Source of the DNA: Apostichopus japonicus
Taxonomy: Eukaryota > Echinodermata > Holothuroidea > Aspidochirotida > Stichopodidae
Assembly (NCBI RefSeq): GCF_037975245.1
Contig: NC_092580.1
Coordinates: 30,161,501 to 30,225,500 of the forward strand
Direction: 5' to 3'
Length of the DNA stretch: 64,000 nt
The notes beneath the pieces were generated by a model. That model was given only the letters and a program-made list of their open reading frames with translations. It had not been told where the DNA came from and made no database searches. Shown here piece by piece: positions 35,752 through 50,700 of this stretch (the stretch's first letter is position 1; every line of letters begins with the position of its first letter). Made by a program: the position numbers and the translations under genes.

Positions 35752-38700
35752 ATGGCTTCTCAGAATGAGAGGTATCGTAAAATGCTTCAGGAGAAGGTGG
35801 AGTTGTTGGAAAATCAAAGAACGGAAGTGAGGGGTTACATTACCTCCATGATGGAAACTATAGACAAGGTTTGTGGAAAGAGCCCCTTTGGTGGTAACAA
35901 ATTTAAACGAAATTATTACTCACCAGTTCGTCTAGCACAGCAAAAATAACTCCGGTCCACTGGGTCGGTCCGTTGCGAAATAACTTAATTGAAAATATAG
36001 GATCCATCCATAATAAAAAGTTATGTTTAGATCCTTCACAAAATACGAAAAGTTAATATAAACGCAATGAAGGAATGCGGTTCCAATAAAAATATACCTC
36101 AAGCGGTCGGATATGAACGTTTCCCAAGCTAATAAGAATTATCCGATCGAAAGTAAATATAAGGCGATTAATGTAGGCGATTAAGTAAATATAAGGCGAT
36201 TAATGTAGGCGATTAACGTCGTTGGTAGCTCGTCGTGTTGAGCGGTCGAAGTCGAAAGTCAAAGTGCTGTAAGTTCGAACTAGCGATACCACAAGGGTAT
36301 TTGAGAGCGCTAACAGTTGACGGAAAGAGTAGTGGTGTCAAATTACGCCGCTACACCCCCTCATATGATATGCCTTTTATAGATTTGATTCTAGGCTACA
36401 ATTCTGGAATTGTGTCCAACATATAACTCAGCAGTTGATGGGACTTTAAGAAAGATCTAGTAAGCCTAGGAAACAATTGTCACCAATCAGATAATTGAGT
36501 TGTTTTTCTGAGGTACACTTCATTATCAATGTGTCCCTGTCACTGCCTTTTGAAGATGGAGGGAATCAAACATAATACATGTTCAGTTTATTTCCAGCAT
36601 AAATATTCTATCCCTGTTTTCTTCTTTCAGGCTACAGAGTGCTCTCAGAAGTTCATGAAGATTTCAACAGAATCAAAGAAGTTCAGGAAAAAGTTTCAGG
36701 AAGCAAACTCGGCAGTTGAGTCTGCTCTTGGCAATCTCCTTAAAATATCCAATGCCTTTACATCATCAAATGGTAAGCATTTGTCTGTATAAATTGTGAA
36801 CACTCAGAAAGTGAGTGTTACAATATTTGGTGTTTTTTTTTTTTATAACAAGTCCCTTTGGAGGTAGAATCTTTTATGTTTACAGTGTAAGTCATATGAT
36901 GCAACTGTATGTCTGTTATGAATATAAATGCAGTGGATCCATGATTTATAAAAAACAAAGAAAAAGCCCCTCCAAAAAAAGGAAGAAACTGACCTAATCA
37001 AAAATAGTTTTGGGTAATCAAAGGAGGACAACTAATGTTGTAAGCATGGGTAAAGTAATAGTTACTGTTTGGATAGAAGACAATTTTTGGTTAGTCCGCA
37101 TAAACATGAATAAGTTTCTGTATGGGGGTGAAGGTCAATGTTCAATCATGTGTGAAATTTTGGCCATACAAATCTCACAACATAGTAAACAAGTTGGCGG
37201 CATGTATCAGTCGTGAATATTATAAAACTGGTTTTCTGTGAGCGTCATAAGAGATTACAATCATATAAGTTACCACCAACTGAAAAGAGCACAATTGGTG
37301 TGTAACTATGTGTTGCTATGGTAATATTTATTTTGTTATAATTTTTTACAGGGGAGGGAAGTTTGTCCTCTTCAGAATCAGATTCTGCTACTGAATCCTC
37401 CAAACCATCAACAAAGATCTCACCAAGAAGAGATACAGGAAACTGTCCTGTGTCTGCATCGTCGAAACCCTCCAAGGGCTCCGAATCGTCGAGCCCGTCT
37501 TCAGCGAAAGATAAGGCGGACTCTGCCGAGAATATTGCCAATACCAGCCCAGGAAATCAGTCGCAGAAGGTATCCGTCCATATCGATGTCGCTTCGTTGC
37601 AACGAACAGTCTCCGTTGAGAAACCTGAGAGCAGGATTGTACAAGCCGAACCTGAGAGCAGGATTGTACAAGCCGAACCTGAGAGCAAGATTGTACAAAC
37701 CGAGCCAAACTCAAGACAGGATGCTCTCTCTCCATCCGTCCAGTCATTCTTAGCTTCCTTTCAAGATGTAGGTGTTCTGCATCAGTGTAAGGATGTGTCG
37801 GTGCCCATAACACAGCCACAGCCTTCTCACATGCCGCCTGCTGGTCATAGTCAGTTGAGGAGACCCGACATTGCCCAAATTGCAAAACATTCTCCACCTC
37901 GGGCAAGGACGGTGCACAACATGAACAAGCTCAATGGTGCTCCACCAAATGCACAGTTACATGTGGACACTCGAGGTGGTGCACAAGGTATCCCAGAGGG
38001 TCAAAGAGCTCAGCAGTTTCCACCACACCCGTCTGGTGTCGCTTCTTCTCACGCTACGCACCATCCACCGACGCCTAGTCCCACGTTCTCATCCCATTCC
38101 TCTGCGGGTGGGCTTAACCTGTCTCTTGCCAAGTCCAGAATACCTCTGTTATCACCGAGGTGCGGTGACCAGATCGAAGCAGTGATCAGCCACGTCGTCA
38201 GTCCGTCCCTCTTCTGGATTCAAGATAAGAGATCTTGTGTGATGGATCTTGTACAACAATTGAAGTAAGTCCCTACAGTAAGCATTGATCAATTCAGAGA
38301 TTTTTATGCCCCCTCTCCAGACATAGTGCAAGATAAGCTTGTAAAGAGATGCTGTGATACTACACTGCACTAATTCCTCTACCACAGTCATATACTAGAC
38401 TCATAATAATTTCACATTCTGGCCCACCTAAAAGACCCAACCGTTAAGATACATGTTGCATAGAATTGATTTAGCAACGTTTTCTTTCATCGTTACTAGC
38501 CCATGATAAAAAATAATATAGTGTAAGGTTACACACCCTGGGTAAGTGACGCGCATGAATTAAGGTGGTGTGTATGATTGAATGAATGCAACAAATGGTC
38601 ACCCTTTAATCATTTTGCTTGGTGCATTTTCCCTAGTCTGTTATTTATAATAAGTATACAAAATGGTTCCTTGCAGTAAATTAATATTCCTTGAACAAGT

Positions 38701-41700
38701 TATCAGACTCATCAAGAATCCTAAAGATTTCTCTCTTGATTTCCTAGCAACTTCTACAGCCAAGCTAACATTCCTATCCCCATTCCTGAACGAGGCCTTG
38801 TCTGCTGTGCAAGGTGGTCACTCGATGGAGGGTGGTACAGAGCTCAGATTGTAGGCAAGTGATATTTGCAAAACTTTACCATGACAATTTTTCAATTTGG
38901 TGATAAGTTTGTGAGAATGCCTGAGTTAGCAACAGCAAAGTGAATGATGTCATCGTGGCAATGGAGCTGAAAATGCTTTTTGTATGTTCAGTCATCCATT
39001 CACATAGGAAAGTAGTCTTGCTATAGCATTCTATAACAAAGTTGTATTTTAATGACATTCTGAATTACAGAAAACATTGACCTCTTTAACGTAAGCATTC
39101 CAAATGTATCGCATGAATTAGGACATTGTAATCCTGTCTAGTTATTACTCCTTAAAGTATCTGTATAATTCTGCTCATTCAACTTGTATTATATTTTTCT
39201 TTCTTCTTTTAACCAGGGAGTCTTCTACCCTGTTAAGCCAATTCAGGCTTTATATAAGAATTCCTTTCACATTGTAATTTTTTGTGATAAAACTAATAAA
39301 TAAACAAACAAACAAATTTCAAGGACAATTTAGTGATAAGATAGACAATAGGAGAGTAAAGTAATAGCATCTGCCATGATGACATCACAGACCACTAACT
39401 ACGTCGTTCCACTTCCTGGAGGAAAAAGGAGAGGATAGTCAGTCAAACTATGTTACTGCATCCATTCAACCATATCTCAAGATAAGCGAAAGATATGAAA
39501 TCTGTGTATTTTTCAACCGACATTGTGGAATATTTTTCTTCGTAAGTTAAACATTAAATCATTTCCGCCACCAGGGGTAACCATTTATTGTATCAGAAGT
39601 AGTCAATATTTTGCTTGTGTTGTCATTGTCTAGTTGCCTTTTCTTTTATCGATCAATAGACGTCCAGTACCCGATGCAAACCAACCCTAATTCAACCCAG
39701 CAAGACATCGTCGTTCATGTCTTCTTCATCGACTATGGCAACTCGGAGGCTTTGACTACCCGAAACATTCGCTGCCTCCACAAGAAGTTCTACGAGGTTC
39801 CGCCCTTAGCGTTGCGATGCGCCTTGGCACAGGTATTAGCCGTGTTGGGCGATATGATTAATGAACAATTGCGGTATTCTGCATGTCAGGTGTGGGTAAT
39901 GATGAGAGGCAGGAGAAACATAACATTATTTTTAACCAGACCTGGCTGGACTCTGGCAAACTGCCAGAAGCTAAGCTTTTTGTAAAACACATTTTTGTTG
40001 TAATATTTAAGAAAAACTTTCGCAAGTTATATTTCAGAGGCCACCTTTCCTGAAGTATGCTTTGAAACAGATCTGAAAGTTCCAGTAGAATTGAAAGTAT
40101 GCACACTTAGCCTAGCTTCTTAGTATTACTGGTGTAATATACTCAGTCAAAAATAGGATGGTGGAATTTTGCAGTACAACAAAGAATAAAAAAGATTGCA
40201 AGCCAGTTCAAAGTTTGTACCAGTTTGGGTGCACAAAAACACAGTTCTTTACAAGTCTGTTACAGAAGTGATAACCAAGTAATATTCATTTTGTTCCAAA
40301 ATCTGCCAAGACTGTGCAAGACTCAACTCTGTACGGACATTGCTAAATAACACAGCACTTTTTGTGGTGTACATTTTATTAATCATTTACTGTAATATTA
40401 ACAGAGATAGTTATACAAAACTGCTGTAACACATTTGGATTTGTGTTGCAACTTGTCTGTTGTTTTAATCTATGTTGATATTTTTGCAATAACAGATAAA
40501 TTCCTTTATGGAATAGCATCATAAACCTTTGTCCATATTTGTTTCTAAACCTTTCTTGTTCATAGATCACACCACCGCAGAAAACAGGTCAATGGACGAA
40601 CGAATGTAACATGTTCTTCAATGCGCTGTGCATCGACAAGTGTCTACGAGCTGATGTGGTGGAGTTAAAACTGCAACCAAATGGAGTAACATTTGTTAGA
40701 CTTTCTTTTTGCCAAGAAAGTAAACTCGAAGAAGGCGTAACTAGGGAAGAATTGGTAAGCTGTTTTAGAATATTAATTTTGTGATACTGCACTCATATTC
40801 CACTACACTCATACTCCGCACACTACACTCATATACCACACACTACACTCATATTCCACTAGTACACTCATATACCACACCCGACACTCATATACCACAC
40901 ACTACACTCATATACCACACACTACACTCATATTCTGCACACTACCCTCATATGACACTATACTCTACAAAATCAAAATCTGAACGACAACTTTTCCTAA
41001 GCCTACAGTCCTAGGGCTAGACAGTAGACACCTGAGCATATACATGTATCTAAGCCTACACATTAAAGTACATATCATGTGATTTATGTTCTCTTTCTCT
41101 ATGACGACAAGTGTAACATGTGTAAATTTGCTTTTTTCATGTTCTGTACAACTGCTTCCAAACATGGTATGTGGAAAACTATTTTATCAGTTTTTACTAA
41201 CTTTTCACAACAACAAAAACACAATAGTCACCGGGAATAGTTTCATGTTTGTTATCTTAATGGTTTTGAATTATCTATGTTTCTGTTTGTTTAACTCTTG
41301 TCCATTTTAATAGGGACAATATGTCCAGTAACAAATGCGCACATCCAGTCTACTTCTGTGTGTCCTCTTCGCAGGTAGATGTGGCAGAGCTTCTTGTTGA
41401 AAAAGGGCTTGCCAAGTTTATTGATAGCCGGGTAGTACCACACAGCCACATAGACGTATCACCAGCTACAGTAATTAAACCAGAGGCGCAAACACCGCCC
41501 AGTACCTCTGAACCGACCTCTGAGAGGCCGACATGGCCGGCATCTTCTACATCACAACGTTCCGGACAAACTGTTGAAAGAAGACCAGCAGGTAGCTGTT
41601 GTCTAAGAGAGGATTGCTTAAAATGCAGGATAATTTAAGAGTGTTGTTCCCTTTCTACCAGTGACCTGGTCAAATGATAAGGAATACTGCAATACATTTC

Positions 41701-44700
41701 ATAATTATGTACCTGAAATTGGAATTTCATAAAAAAAAAAAACATTTGGGAAAAGTTGTTGCTTACAGCCAATGGTATTCTGGAAATTCAATGTTATGGC
41801 ATAGGGTATCGAGTTGTATTGAGATCATTATGACTGTAACAGTTCATTCACACTGTGCAATGTTAGTGTATTCATACAGGCACCAGTAACACTGAGGGTC
41901 ACAGGATAATCATGTCCTTTGTGACCTCTTCATATTTCCAGCTCTCACATTTTCAAAGTATTTTGTTTCACTTGCAGCATTGGTGTTGGGATGGTTCATA
42001 GAATTTGCTGCCACAATGTATCTTGATGTATAAAAAGTTCTGTTATGCCAAACGAACACTGTTTTTACAATATTTTACCTTATATATCTGTTTTTCTTGT
42101 TTCTTTTAGTGAAGGAGGCAGAAGGAAAAACAATTTCTGAGCCTGTGAGAAAGGAAAATAAACAAACCACCAAAGCTAAGGGAAAGTCATCAGAGATGCA
42201 GACCAACTCCAATGAGAGCAATAAACTGGGAAAAGCCAAGAAAAGGCAAAAAGAGATAACTCTGAGAAAAGAACTTACCATCATTGAAGACAGGATTCTT
42301 GTGGCCATGTCCTTCATTGCTAACCCCAACGACTTCTACGTACACCTCATCGCGCCCGATGTCTTAGAATTTGACGCCCTCAACGACAAACTTCAAGAGC
42401 ATTACAACGACTCTAAAAACGTTAAAGCTATGGACAGTGCCAGAAGTTTGGGTGTGGGCGATTTTTGCTGTGCTAAGTTTGAGAAGGACTCCGGCTGGTA
42501 TCGAGGAAAGATCTTGGAAGTGAGAAGCGTGGGGCCGAAGGGGAAAAGCAAGTGGGACTTTATGGTGTTTTATGTCGATTATGGGAACTCGGAGTGGGTT
42601 TTGGAAACTAACGTGAAGCCACTGGTAGCTGAATTTTATGATATGCCGGCACAAGTTGTGAAGTGTTCATTGGCTCATGTGTCTCCTTTTGTGCCAGCTG
42701 GGAACAAAGACTGTAAAGGTGAGTAAGCTTTAATACCAAATATTACGGAATATATTAGCTTTAATACGAAATATGAAGAGGGGTGTTGAGACAAAGACTG
42801 TTTAACAAGACGGAAGTTATTAGTATCTTCAGATAGAGATAGTATACAAATAATGAATGGTTATGAGTGCAATAGTGCAAATATTTCATGAGTTGATAGA
42901 TGTAATTTATGGAACAAATTACATCTTTCATTATTTGTTTTATACAACATATTATATGAAGATGGGTAAAATGCACTCATGCAACAGATTGTTTTAAACA
43001 GACAGGTTTCTCTGCTCTCTTACCATTGAAAAAAGTGCTACCAAAAAAGTATAACCCATGGTTCGATTTCATAGAGTGGAATAGAGCGGATTTTGCATGC
43101 AATCAATGAGCAATTGACCAATCAAATGACCAGAATACAATTAAGTGTTTGTATAATAATGGTTAGTCTGTTGGAACTGGAACTTTAAGCAGTGGTTGGT
43201 ATGTTCAAACAGAGGCAGTAATGATTTAATATATTTGTACTAGGATAGCAGCAATTAAAAATGTCAAGCAGGGACAGTGGACAGTAGTGGTTAATATGTT
43301 CAAGTAGGGACAAATGTGGTTAGTATTGTTATTATTTGTAATACCCAGTTATTTTGTTTTCCATCCATTAGCGAAATGGTCAGAACAAGCCACCACAATG
43401 TTTAGAAAACTGACAGGATTCAACACAAAGTTGAATGGATTTTTGGTGACAGTCCCTGAGGACAAAAGGTGAGTTAATAATTAGCTAAGACAAGTCACAT
43501 GATATTTCTCTTCTTCCCATATCTACCCCTCTGACCCCCTCCCACCCTCTTCTTATTCCTTGTCCTTTTTTAAAGTAAAGATTGTCATCATGCAACAAAG
43601 TTTTAATAACTTTGAAAGAGAGTAAGATTGGAAACCAAAGTTTTTGTTACTATTGTTTTGGAACTGTATGAACTAAAATATGTCTGTTATAAATGAATTA
43701 TCACCCTCAAACCCTCATATATGTTTATGAACAAGTTTTCGGATAGAAGAATGGCTGAATTTTAGCAAAGACCAGGGGGCCAAAAAACTGTCCCCCATTT
43801 ATTCATTTTCCATGTAGCTCCCTTTAAATCCCAGAGAATATATCACAGGAGCTGATTCTAAAACGTAGTAGCGCCAAGCCAATCAACCAACTTTTCCTAG
43901 ATAATGGTGGTCCCCTGGTCCTGTGCCCACTTTTCACAAACCAAGACCCTTGGTCCTGGAAACCACAGTTTCACCCCCAGTTAAATGTTAATTATTTTTA
44001 TTTTGCAGTAAAGCTATAGAGCTAAACCTCACCATCAGCACCTCTCACATGGAAGTCTATGTCAACCAAGAACTAGTCAACCTTGGCTTGGCGTCGTCAG
44101 ACATTTTGAAGAAGGAGAGCGTAGAAGGTGAGTTTTTAAAAAGCTGAAATAAGCTATTTGTGCTTCAGCTACAAATCTTACAGGTGTATTCACATAATAA
44201 ATAAATAGAATGTGAAAAAAAGTTTGTTTCAAAGATGTTGTAGAAAAACTGCAAGGTTTTCTAGTAACTCATAGAAGAGCCTTAATACTTTACATTGTGT
44301 CTGTCATGTGAAATTGCTTTATCAGACAACCAACAAACTGTACCCAACACAAGGAACACTGAAACATTTCACAAATGTTTTTTGGTTAAAGTTTCTTTTC
44401 TCTTATGAGTACCCTATACTCAAACATACATTAATGAAGAAAAGTAAAAACATAGATTCACAGAGATTCTGTTTGCTTTTTACCTTCAGTGTAAGTATGC
44501 TACATCTGTCCTATTCTATTTGCTACGTCATGTTTGGCCTATATATAGGCCTACTATCCTTCTTTATATTCCTTTCTTTTTCCAATTTGATTTCGTAATG
44601 AATGAAGCAACAAAATTTCTGCATTTAACTTTTTAAGGAGTAAACTTGTCCTCCATGGCGTTCCAAGGTAGATAGTGATAGTGCATGACCAGTCTCCAGA

Positions 44701-47700
44701 ACACGCACATTGTCCATCTGAGCAATGTTGAGGCAAAATGATCCTTAAATTCCGTTGACAAGATGATAACAGGCAGCGTTTGGATAATGTCTCACATGGC
44801 TGTCTTAGTGCTTAAGGAATAATTCTGTGTCAGAGCGTCATAAATGAAATTATAGAAGCACAATTAATTCTCAACACAAACCAAGTGTAGGCTATAGGGC
44901 GACTACAACTAATGAGTTATGACCATTTCTAAGAAGTACTCGCTAATAGCATACACTAATAATAGTTGCAGAGTATACACACTCTTCCAGATCTTCTGCG
45001 TGATGGTTGTTAACATTTATTGTTTTCGTAAACAGATGATGAGCTAGAGATAGCATCTTCTAATTGGCTGAATCACAGATATCAAGAGGGAGGATATGCT
45101 GACTCAGATACAGGACTACCTGAGAGTCCAGATAGTCTTATGGATGCCTTGGCTAAACTTGACCCCATGGCAGTACATTACCATGCAGAGATCAATACAT
45201 ATGGATATGATGAAGATGACCCAGAGATGGCTACTATGGGCTACAGTAAGATCTGTTGTCATTTATGGTTAGATGAAAGGCCAGAAAACATAATAGGAAC
45301 CTGATCAAAGAAAACAGACAATGTGCAAGTAGTGAAGAATGGTAATTGACAAGAGACAAGGAAAATTAAACAGCCAATGGAGATTCCTTTCAGAAAATAA
45401 AATTGTCTCCTAGCAACAAATGCTTCTAAGAAGTAAAGTTTTGTGCTACAAATAGTGAGAGAAGAAACATGCTCACTTTTTATAGTCTTGATGATACAAA
45501 TTATGTATCAGTGGTGTCAATTGTTAGATCTTGTTCTTCTGAGGTAAATTTAACGTTTTGATAAATTTCTAACACAATAGTTAGCCAGTAGTTTATGCAA
45601 AAGATAAAGGCCTAGTGTTATAGAATATATTGTAGTGATACAAACTGTGAGTTGGATACTTTGTTTTGCATTTAACAGAATTGTACGTACTTTCATGTTA
45701 TTCTCCCTTCAATTACAGAGTCCAACTTGGACAAGAAAGTGTGCTACTTCCATGTATCAGGAAAAGGATGTTACCGTGGTGACAGCTGTCAGTTTGAGCA
45801 CCCTGATCCAGGTAGTATGCATTAAATTAATGCAGTTTCTTAGTTTTGTTATTGTATAACATCATGCTGCTATGAAATAAACAGTATGCTAATGGTTTGT
45901 AGTACTGAATGTGCTGTTGCTATGGTAATGCAGAATGAACATTTGTTATATTAGCTGTGCAGAATATTCTTTTTTAAATTTTTTTATTGCAGAATGCACT
46001 GTTTTTAGGTAAACACACAATGTACTATAGTTGTGATGGTACATATTAGTCCTCTGTTTATCTAACAATTACCACGGTATTACATGTTTAATACTAGAGT
46101 GGAACATTCCACTGAACTAAAAAAACTCAGTTGATATGGTTTTATGTGATCAGTTATCTTTTACAGATACATCAGTTTTGAGCCCTTGTCTGTGTGGGGT
46201 CTCATCCTTATTGCCTGTGAGATAAGCCAACTACAATGGCCAAATACATTCAAAAGTAACTTCTGGATGGTGGGCATGCCCTCTAATTTTCTTGGTGTCA
46301 CAGAAGGGGGTTGAATACCATGTGTTGACAAAAAAAAAACTGTTCAGAGTCTGCTATGATAGTAAAACCTTGAATGTCATAAGCTGACCACTTTTCAGTC
46401 TTTCCAGCATTTTGACAAGCTAGATGGTTTCATTTTAATCTATCACTATAAATAACCATACACTTTAGAGTCAAAGTGCAAAATATGTCATAATGTTATT
46501 ATAAAGTTCTGTTTTACTGTTGGTTTTTGTGTATATGGTTGCAGAGGGTTTGTAGAAGGCAGATGGTTGCAGAGGGCATATGATTGTAATGGGGTTATAA
46601 AGAAAAGGTTACGGCCTGTGAGGGAAAATTTGTCGTTTACAAATTCTAGAAAACAAAAGTGTGGCTTGTGTGCCTTGAATGTGACTCCTTTCTGTTATTA
46701 CCCACAGTCCCAATCAGGAAAAACATTCCTGCTGAGCCTTTGTCGAGAAAAAGACCCCCAAAGAAACTTCCAAAATGCACCAAGGCTCATGCTGTACACC
46801 AGTGGCTCGGGCTTCCCTGTCCAAAGACGAATAGTTGCGTCCAAGATCTGAAATGTTAGTCACACAACTATTAAACCTTGAAAACTGTGACCCTTGTAGG
46901 TCATAGGGAGGGGGGGTATGTTGTTTGCAGGAGTTCTTAATGACAGCTTGTACGTGATGGCATACGGTAAATTAGCTATAGTAAGGGCATTCAATGATAG
47001 CGGGGACGACAATCTTGCTGATTTTCCTTGGTGGGGTTATTTCTATCCCGCAGCTATGTGGTTTCATCAATGGTTTCACCAGATTCCACCAGAAATAGAA
47101 AGTATTACTCTCGTACAAAGTTTGGAAGTCAAACCGCTCGAGGAAGAAAACATTTCTTCAACCTTGCCCATGATTTTAATTTTGCTGTATAATTCCGCTA
47201 AGTAGGTGGAATAATCCAAGATACAAAATTGATGTTTCCTCGTTTCACAGTTTGCAATTTTGTCCATATTATTTAAGGTTTTGTTGATTAAAAATGAGAT
47301 TGAAATAGTGGTTACAGTTTGCTTTATGGACATGGCACCGACAGTGGTCTATCAGTGCAGCTTACAAATGTGTTACACTGTATGCGAAGTAACCCAATAA
47401 CACTGTACCAATTAAGTTTAGTTATGGCCCCAAATCATCTCTTTCAGAACTGAAAATGCCTAGCATTTCTTTCAATGACTTTGTAAACTGTACAAAGATT
47501 CCTATTTTGATGGATGAATGACCTCGTACCAATCCTTGTTTTTTCTTTTAATTTGAATTGCTGGAAAGTTGTGTTTGATATTCATTTTGAAGTCAAGAAA
47601 GAGTCATTTAGAATGGTGCAAAGCACCTACTCAAATGTGAAAGTCACATTCTTTCCAAAGTTGAGCATTGTACAAAATACTGGTAACCATGAAAGTTTGT

Positions 47701-50700
47701 GTGTGTTGGACTAAATTCTGTTTGGATGAAATATGGTACACTGCCTAACTACACATTAAAAGATGTAAATTACTAAAAATTTTCTTTTTCATTTTCTCAA
47801 TAAAATTTGTCATAATTTGACAATTTAATGTATTATTTTTAAAATTGAGACTGAAAATTACTAAAAATTTCTTTTCCATTTTCTCAATAAAATTTGTCAT
47901 AATTTGACAATTTAATGTATTATCTTATAAAATTGAGACTGAAAATTACTAAAAATTTCTTTTTCATTTTCTCAATAAAATTCGTCATAATTTGACAATT
48001 TAATGTATTATAAAATTGAGTCTGAAGAACGTTTCATATTTCTTTTCAGATGAAGTTAAAGATACCACCGATTGCTACTGCATCAACAATGTGGTAGATT
48101 TACTTCCCGAGGAGTCGGTTGTCTGCATCTTGGTCACAGCCGTGATTTCGCCCATCCACTTTTGGGTCCAGTTCGTCTTTGGGCCCACACCCTTGAAGCA
48201 GCTACAAATTCATTGCTCCAAAAGTCTGGACAGACCTTGGGAGGAGGGAGAGACACTGGAATCACTCAATGAGTCCATCAAGTAAGAAATGCTTGTGTGT
48301 TGTTGTTAAAAATTAATAGCTCAAAAAGTAAATGGTTTTTGACCCAAAAAAGAAGAACCTCATGCATCTTGATTGAAAATTACATTCAGTTCGAATATGC
48401 TTTTTTTCAAAGTATTTGCTAACTCAGGATTGTCACGTCTTATGTCAAAGTAAAACTTTAAATGGCTAATGAACTGATGATAAGTGAAACATTGTAATGT
48501 TGGTAGAATTCACAAAGATGGAGGTGACATCATGAGGCTCTTGGGAGGATGTTTCCAATTCAAGTCAACATAACTGGGATTTAAAGGATGACTTTAGGCA
48601 CAAGATTAATTTTAATTAATTATAAGTCCAGGTTGTATTTCTATATCACTTTTAATTTTTGAGAAATAACCCTTTAAAACCATACAAGGCTCATTAGTTA
48701 AAGTGGCTGAACTACTTAGTTTACACACCAGATGACTAGGTCAGTTACTCGGGTGCAACAAAAGGCTCAATGGGAAGCCATAGGACTGTCATCGCCTGAA
48801 CATGTTTATAATGCATTAGGATAAATGGTGTTGCATGTCCCTCAAGGGTGATCTGTTGCACATATGAAATAAAGAGAATCAGGGATGTAAGTCTTCCGTA
48901 TTTTTACGGAAATCCGGTTTTTTTTTTAATTCCAATAAGTCTTCCGTATTTTTACGGAAATCCGTTTTTTTTTTTATAATTCCAATAAAGTTCCACAAAA
49001 TTGTTCGAATATCAAAGACACAACGCGGCAAAAATGCCTGGCCCGTTGCAGCAAGCAAACTTCAATTTTCACTCATCGATCACTCAAAATACCATTTCCA
49101 GTTTCGCATCATCGCATTGCACTGTACAACATTGTGCCATGTGAATATCATTGCGTACGTGCGAACTTCAAATCGCTATAGCTCATTTCTGTCGTTGAAA
49201 AACCTTGCCTAATTCATGTTGATTGGACTGCTAATTAATACCTTCGTAACTGCTGGTGCTCGACATAAGTTTTGGAATTAACGCTTGTGATATTTGTGAG
49301 CGGCGGAAATCTACAGGATACGCATATGAAAGTCGATATTTGTGATCGCATTCGAATGTGAGACTTTTTTATTCCGTAGTTTCGCTGCGACGTATCCGTA
49401 ACTTTGAGCTAGCCTAACATAACGATAGTGTGTAAGTAGTAAGAACTAGGGGTAGGATGTGTTAGCGCTAATACTTCTAAGCTAGCCTAACATACAGTAA
49501 CGATAGTGTGTAAGTAGTCAGAGCTAGGAGTAGGATGTGTTAGGACGGCATTCACCTGGGGTCTCCGAATAATTTTCCGGTTTTTTTTTTGGCTGCACTT
49601 ACATCCCTGGAGAATATGTTGGTTGGGTTATTTGAATGCATTTAAAGGAATAGATTTAATAATTAGGCCTGCACTGAGGAGCTGATGCTATCATCATTGT
49701 ATCATTAAAGGAGCATACCAGAGATTTAGCTTCCTCTACTAGGTGAATATCTTAAAATTTGGAGTAGCTCACAAAGTCATCCTGCTATTTTATCTGCTAT
49801 CTGGCATGTTTCAATTGTTGGATTTTATTATTAATTTTTTTTTCCTTTTTTTAATTTTCCCTTCAGTAATAATTGCAGCAAGGGAAGTACAAAGAGCCAT
49901 GACATGACAATTCTTGCCTTAGGAGAAATTGTCTTGGCAAAGTACAGCAAGGACAAGAAATGGTATCGTTCCAGGGTTATCTTTGTGGATGAAGATAAGA
50001 TTGAGGTATGTGTCCTCACCAAGGTCAATTTAAGGTGGACTGATGAATTTCTTATCGGAAAAAGTTTCATCCGTGCTCCACTTTCCATCAATTCACTCTC
50101 ATAACTTTATAGTGACATTGTTTTGGAGGAATGCCGTGAAGTATTTCTTTTTGCATCAATCAGGTGCAATTTTGCTGCTAGTTCTGCCACACCAGTTATT
50201 GACAAATAACAACTTATCTTTAGGGTTCTTGTGTTTATAGCATTTGTGTGTTTATGTATGTTTATTTTATGTGTTTGAGTGTTTTTGCATTTGTGTGTTT
50301 ATAGCATGTGTTTATAGCAGTTATAAGCATTGGTACAACTTCTTTGAACGTGTTGCAGTTTCATGCTACATGTTGGTGTGTTTGTATTAGAGCATTTTGG
50401 GTGGGGGAAGGTGGGAGGGGGGTTAAGGTGTCAGACCAATTTTGTAGCTAGTACCACCTATGGTACCTGGCCCACATGAACGATATCGAATTGGAATGTT
50501 TTTGGGGGTGACACCTTTCCCCGGTGTTGGGTGCGATTGTATTTTGAAAACCAGCAGACTTTTTCAAGTTTTCGAAATTTCTGAAGTAACGTTTTACAAC
50601 ACCACTAAACACTATATAACTTGTGTGTATGACAAAATGACCATACATTGCCAGTCTTAGAAGCATCTATGTATATATGTATGTATTTTAGATCCTCCTG

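Noticed and set aside
37388-37906. 172-codon minus-strand frame opposite exon 3 of the Tudor gene
   Set aside because: Antisense shadow of the real exon; its VRLVQSCSQ repeats are the reverse of the coding minisatellite.
38663-38854. 63-codon frame ending exactly at the exon 4 boundary
   Set aside because: Wrong frame for the Tudor domain; its stop codon TAG merely coincides with the exon end at the GC-AG junction.
40781-40965. Possible CRISPR-like array (short repeats)
   Set aside because: Repeats are contiguous without unique spacers, lie in a eukaryotic intron and vary in length; this is a minisatellite.
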